A stretch of DNA of 37,836 bases from Clostridiaceae bacterium (GTDB lineage Bacteria > Bacillota > Clostridia > DSM-8532). Numbering within the stretch: position 1 is the first letter of the stretch; every line of letters begins with the position of its first letter. Where the stretch lies: the NCBI GenBank assembly GCA_012523705.1, contig JAAYTU010000125.1:1-37836 (forward strand). Direction: 5' to 3'. Of this stretch, positions 34,798 through 37,836 are shown in pieces. The position numbers and the translations under genes are program-made. The notes below the pieces were generated by a model. The model saw only the letters and a list, made by a program, of their open reading frames with translations. It was not told the DNA's origin and searched no databases.

Positions 34798-35292
34798 CTA
34801 TAGAACCTGGGTAATATCTTCCAACTCACTTTCAGTAAGCAGTCTTGTACAGTCTAGAAGCAATTTAACCTCTTTCCCGACCTTCCCTATGTTCTTAATA
34901 TATCTGTTCATATAGTCCTTATTGATGTTTGGCGGAGGTACAATATCCGACTCGGGTATTGTAATAACCTCTGAAACCCCATCAACCACCAGACCTAAAG
35001 GGATACTGCCTATATCAACAACAATGATGCAGGTCCTGTCAGTATACTCTTTAGGCTCTTTTTTAAAACGAAGTCTTACGTCCATTACAGGAATAATTTT
35101 GCCTCGGAGATTTATTATTCCCTTAACATATTCCGGAAGCTCAGGTATGTCAGTTATTGCCTGCATACCAATAATTTCGGTTACATGCCTGACTTCAATC
35201 CCATAGTTCTCATTGGCAAGAAAGAATATCAGGTACCTGTCCTTCAATATATCCTCCTCAGTCTCCAATGTGTTTTTTAAAATCTCGGCCAT
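34798..35292 (-). CDS. cheW: CheW, chemotaxis coupling protein
   Basis: A 164-residue single CheW domain: YLIFFLANENYGIEVRHVTEI, the conserved PEYVKGIINLRGKIIPVMD and the DRTCIIVVD strand. It links receptor tips to CheA in the signalling array. ATG follows AAGGAA by 7 bases. It lies between cheA and mcp with 56-bp gaps on both sides. Confidence 0.96.
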   Translation of the reverse strand: MAEILKNTLETEEDILKDRYLIFFLANENYGIEVRHVTEIIGMQAITDIPELPEYVKGIINLRGKIIPVMDVRLRFKKEPKEYTDRTCIIVVDIGSIPLGLVVDGVSEVITIPESDIVPPPNINKDYMNRYIKNIGKVGKEVKLLLDCTRLLTESELEDITQVL

Positions 35293-35348
35293 TTTCTCAT
35301 TCCTTTCCTATATGCATATTGTAATAATGTCTATTAATATAAAGGTCC

Positions 35349-37487
35349 TTAAAGCTGCGTCAGATATGCTATGTCAAGAATTAGACTTATTGTTCCATCT
35401 CCCAACAGAGTACACCCTGCAAGGCCTTTTAGTTTCTTAAACCTTCGTATGTATTTAGGCAATGTTTTTACTACTACAGGCTGCTGGCCAATTAGCTCAT
35501 CAGCAAAAACACATACCGTCCTGTTATCTTGTTTAATCATAATGAGGACACCGTCAGAAAAATCAGTAATCTCGGTTTTGTTGTTAAATACTCTATGTAA
35601 ACGGAAAACAGGATAGCATTGACCTCTAACCATAATCATTTCATTACCGTCAGGATCAGAAAAAACATCATCATTCTGTACTCTGAAAGATTCAATTATC
35701 GACATTGTCGGAATAGTGTAACTGGCTGAGCCTACTTTGATAATCATTCCATCAATTATGGCGAGAGTGAGAGGAATTTTCAGAGTTATTGTTGTACCAA
35801 CCTCCTGCTCGCTTTCTATTTCTATAGAGCCACCAATTGATGCAATATTCTTTGAAACAACATCCATGCCAACACCACGGCCTGATAATTCAGTTACATT
35901 ATCCTTAGTTGAAAAACCAGGCAACAATATCAAATTGAAAATCTCACTATCTGTCATTTCTGCCTCTGGCTTATGAATAAGGTTCAGATTCTTGGCTTTG
36001 GATAAGATCTTTTCTTTATTTAAACCCCTACCATCGTCCTTTACTATAATAAGAACATCACTGCCTGAGTTTTTAGCCTCCAACAATAAAGTACCTGATT
36101 CTGATTTCCCTAAAGCAATCCTCTCTTCTGGCGATTCTATTCCATGGTCTATGGCATTTCGCACCAGATGCATTAAGGGATCAGATATATGCTCTATCAG
36201 ATTTTTATCCACCTCAGTTTCTTCACCTGCTATTCTGAGCTCGACTTCCTTATTATGCTTCCTGCATATATCCCTTACCATTCGGTGCATTTTTAGAAAG
36301 GTTGCTGAAATAGGCACCATGCGCATGGACATGACAGTGTCCTGCAGATCACTTGTTATCTTCTCAAGCTGTCTGGCGGCCTTATAAAAGTTTTCAAGCT
36401 CTAATCCCTTTAAATCTGGATTCTGAACAACCATAGCCTCAGATATTACCATCTCGCCTACCAGGTCCATCAGCTTATCAAGCTTTTCAACACTTACACT
36501 TATCATGCTTTGCTGAATAGATACAATTTGATTTGATTTGCCAGATTTTTTTTGTACTGTCTTTTCTTTTTCAGAAACTGAATTGGACTTGCCATCTTCA
36601 GTTGTGGAATCAACCTTATCATCATTTCCACCAGTAATAGCTTTTAAGTGGTTTTCCTTTATTTCATAGAATTGTTCATACTCCTGGTCACTCTTTATCT
36701 GTTTTAATTCCAGGCTTTTAATAAATGCTGTTTCGTTCAACAAATCATTCAATTCATTGTATGTACGCTTCGAATTAAAATAGCATGTAAAACCATCCTG
36801 CCTGATAATTGTCACAGAGTCTTCATCATCAACAAGATCCTGGGGTATATGAAATATATTATAGGCATGTTTATCTAGATTATTGACAATAGTATATGCA
36901 CGGATGTTTTCCATTTCACAGCCATCCTCAAAAAAAACTGCTGCCTTGTAGAAATTATCCTCTTTAATATTTGCATCCGGTTCTTTTAGCTCTTTTTTCA
37001 CAGATGGTTGAGAAGATTTTCGGTTGCTTTTATTAGTTTTCTTGGGAGCAGTGTTGCTTTTACTAGGTTTTTTTGGAGCGGCACCCTCCTTTAAGGCTGA
37101 TAAATAGTTTTTTAACTTACCTGCCAAATCATCCGGATTTCCATCCGAGCTTTCACCTTTTCTTATCTTCTCCATCTCTTTACTAATAAAATCCACGCCC
37201 TCGAGTATAAGATCTGTAAGGGACGAGTAATCAGCTATTTCAGGCCTTTCTTCTCGCAGGAAAAAAAACAGGTCTTCAATGGAATGTGCAATAGTTGATA
37301 TGGTGTTAAATCCCATCATTGAAGCGGATCCTTTAATAGTATGCATTATCCGGAATATTTCATTAATTGCATCTTCGGAATAAGTACTGCTCTTTTCATT
37401 GTCCAGTATGGATTGTTCAAGTTGTTCAAGAAGTTGCATATTTTCAAAGATAAACATATCCAGTACAGGGTCATTTATATTATCCAT
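35349..37487 (-). CDS. cheA: CheA, chemotaxis histidine kinase
   Basis: A 712-residue class II histidine kinase. P1/Hpt has the phosphorylated H49 (IMHTIKGSASMMGF). A basic low-complexity linker (about 135-175) is followed by a P2-like regulator-binding domain (about 180-265), P3 dimerisation helices (about 325-390), the P4 ATPase (HLVRNAIDHGIESPEER, DDGRGL, GRGVGMDVV) and the P5 CheW-like domain (about 570-712). All catalytic boxes are intact. It is preceded by cheY (28 bp) and followed by cheW. ATG follows AGAGGTG. Confidence 0.97.
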   Translation of the reverse strand: MDNINDPVLDMFIFENMQLLEQLEQSILDNEKSSTYSEDAINEIFRIMHTIKGSASMMGFNTISTIAHSIEDLFFFLREERPEIADYSSLTDLILEGVDFISKEMEKIRKGESSDGNPDDLAGKLKNYLSALKEGAAPKKPSKSNTAPKKTNKSNRKSSQPSVKKELKEPDANIKEDNFYKAAVFFEDGCEMENIRAYTIVNNLDKHAYNIFHIPQDLVDDEDSVTIIRQDGFTCYFNSKRTYNELNDLLNETAFIKSLELKQIKSDQEYEQFYEIKENHLKAITGGNDDKVDSTTEDGKSNSVSEKEKTVQKKSGKSNQIVSIQQSMISVSVEKLDKLMDLVGEMVISEAMVVQNPDLKGLELENFYKAARQLEKITSDLQDTVMSMRMVPISATFLKMHRMVRDICRKHNKEVELRIAGEETEVDKNLIEHISDPLMHLVRNAIDHGIESPEERIALGKSESGTLLLEAKNSGSDVLIIVKDDGRGLNKEKILSKAKNLNLIHKPEAEMTDSEIFNLILLPGFSTKDNVTELSGRGVGMDVVSKNIASIGGSIEIESEQEVGTTITLKIPLTLAIIDGMIIKVGSASYTIPTMSIIESFRVQNDDVFSDPDGNEMIMVRGQCYPVFRLHRVFNNKTEITDFSDGVLIMIKQDNRTVCVFADELIGQQPVVVKTLPKYIRRFKKLKGLAGCTLLGDGTISLILDIAYLTQL

Positions 37488-37515
37488 TTTTACACCTCTT
37501 AAAATTAACCTTATT

Positions 37516-37836
37516 TTATAAACCTAATATTTTCTTAATAGCATCCACTATCTGCTCATCTTTAAATGGTTTTACAATAAAGGATTTTGCTCCACTTGCA
37601 ACAGCTTCCAGCACTAATCGTTCCTGCCCCATTGCTGAAATCATCAGTACCTTTGCCTGGTTATCAAATTCCCTTATTGCCTTTAAGGCCTCTATCCCTG
37701 ACATCTCAGGCATGGTGATATCCATGGTAACCATATCAGGCCTTAGTTCGATATACTTCTTAACTCCCTCTTTTCCATCTGCAGCCTCACCGGCAATTTC
37801 AAAGCCATGATCCTTTAGTACTTTACTAATTTTAAG
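37516..37836 (-). CDS. cheY: CheY-type single-domain response regulator, partial at the window end
   Basis: The frame stays open to the end of the window, giving the last 107 residues of a receiver domain; about 15-18 N-terminal residues with the acidic pair lie outside. Present are the phosphoacceptor in MVTMDITMPEMSG, the switch serine in MISAMG and the lysine in IVKPF. The protein ends right after the last helix, so there is no output domain. Its place directly before cheA makes it the likely CheY of this pathway. Confidence 0.93.
   Translation of the reverse strand, partial: LKISKVLKDHGFEIAGEAADGKEGVKKYIELRPDMVTMDITMPEMSGIEALKAIREFDNQAKVLMISAMGQERLVLEAVASGAKSFIVKPFKDEQIVDAIKKILGL

Overview
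This window looks like the chromosome of a spore-forming, low-GC Gram-positive bacterium of the class Clostridia. The evidence is a PolC-type replicase, a SpoVD/SpoVE-type division cluster, a MurE with the meso-diaminopimelate motif DNPR, an AzlCD exporter, a HAAS-domain protein, and frequent TTG/GTG starts with strong Shine-Dalgarno sites. A cluster-III (Ruminiclostridium/Acetivibrio-like) relative is plausible, but genus is inference. I saw no rRNA, tRNA, CRISPR, insertion sequence or prophage. Almost every gene is on the minus strand; only the diguanylate cyclase, the HAAS/DUF4097 protein and azlCD are on plus.

Region 1 (about 80-16,600, minus strand) is cell-envelope synthesis. Read 5' to 3' on the minus strand it contains: a YfmF/YfmH pair of M16-type proteins; lgt and rodA (overlapping); then the dcw cluster mraZ-rsmH-ftsL-spoVD(ftsI)-murE-murF-mraY-spoVE(ftsW)-murG; and a small rubredoxin-like protein. 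mraZ has a textbook promoter followed by three MraZ boxes at exact 10-bp spacing. The cluster has no murD, murC, ftsQ, ftsA or ftsZ. The 392-bp gap between rsmH and ftsL is filled with decayed tandem repeats and a strong hairpin. spoVD has its own promoter and a hairpin overlapping its ribosome binding site.

Region 2 (16,600-19,290, plus strand) holds a seven-helix membrane GGDEF protein with intact catalytic and inhibitory motifs, and a HAAS-TM-DUF4097 protein with about eleven S-x-S-G-N/D repeats.

Region 3 (19,285-29,620, minus strand) is housekeeping: an acyl-CoA thioesterase, then hisS-aspS-lepB-polC-pnp-ahcY. Two points stand out. PolC lacks the 3'-5' exonuclease domain normally inserted in its PHP domain, yet keeps all nine PHP metal ligands. 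AhcY is of the short Thermotoga/archaeal type and sits beside a 6-oxopurine-type nucleoside phosphorylase, which suggests S-inosylhomocysteine rather than S-adenosylhomocysteine recycling.

Region 4 (29,820-30,850, plus) is azlC-azlD. Region 5 (30,900-window end, minus) is a chemosensory operon cheY(partial)-cheA-cheW-mcp-cheR-cheB, in which the cheR start region carries a GNRA-capped hairpin.

Most of the window is conventional. The best leads are the exonuclease-less PolC, the pnp-ahcY pairing, the repeat-filled rsmH-ftsL gap and the hairpins near spoVD and cheR.
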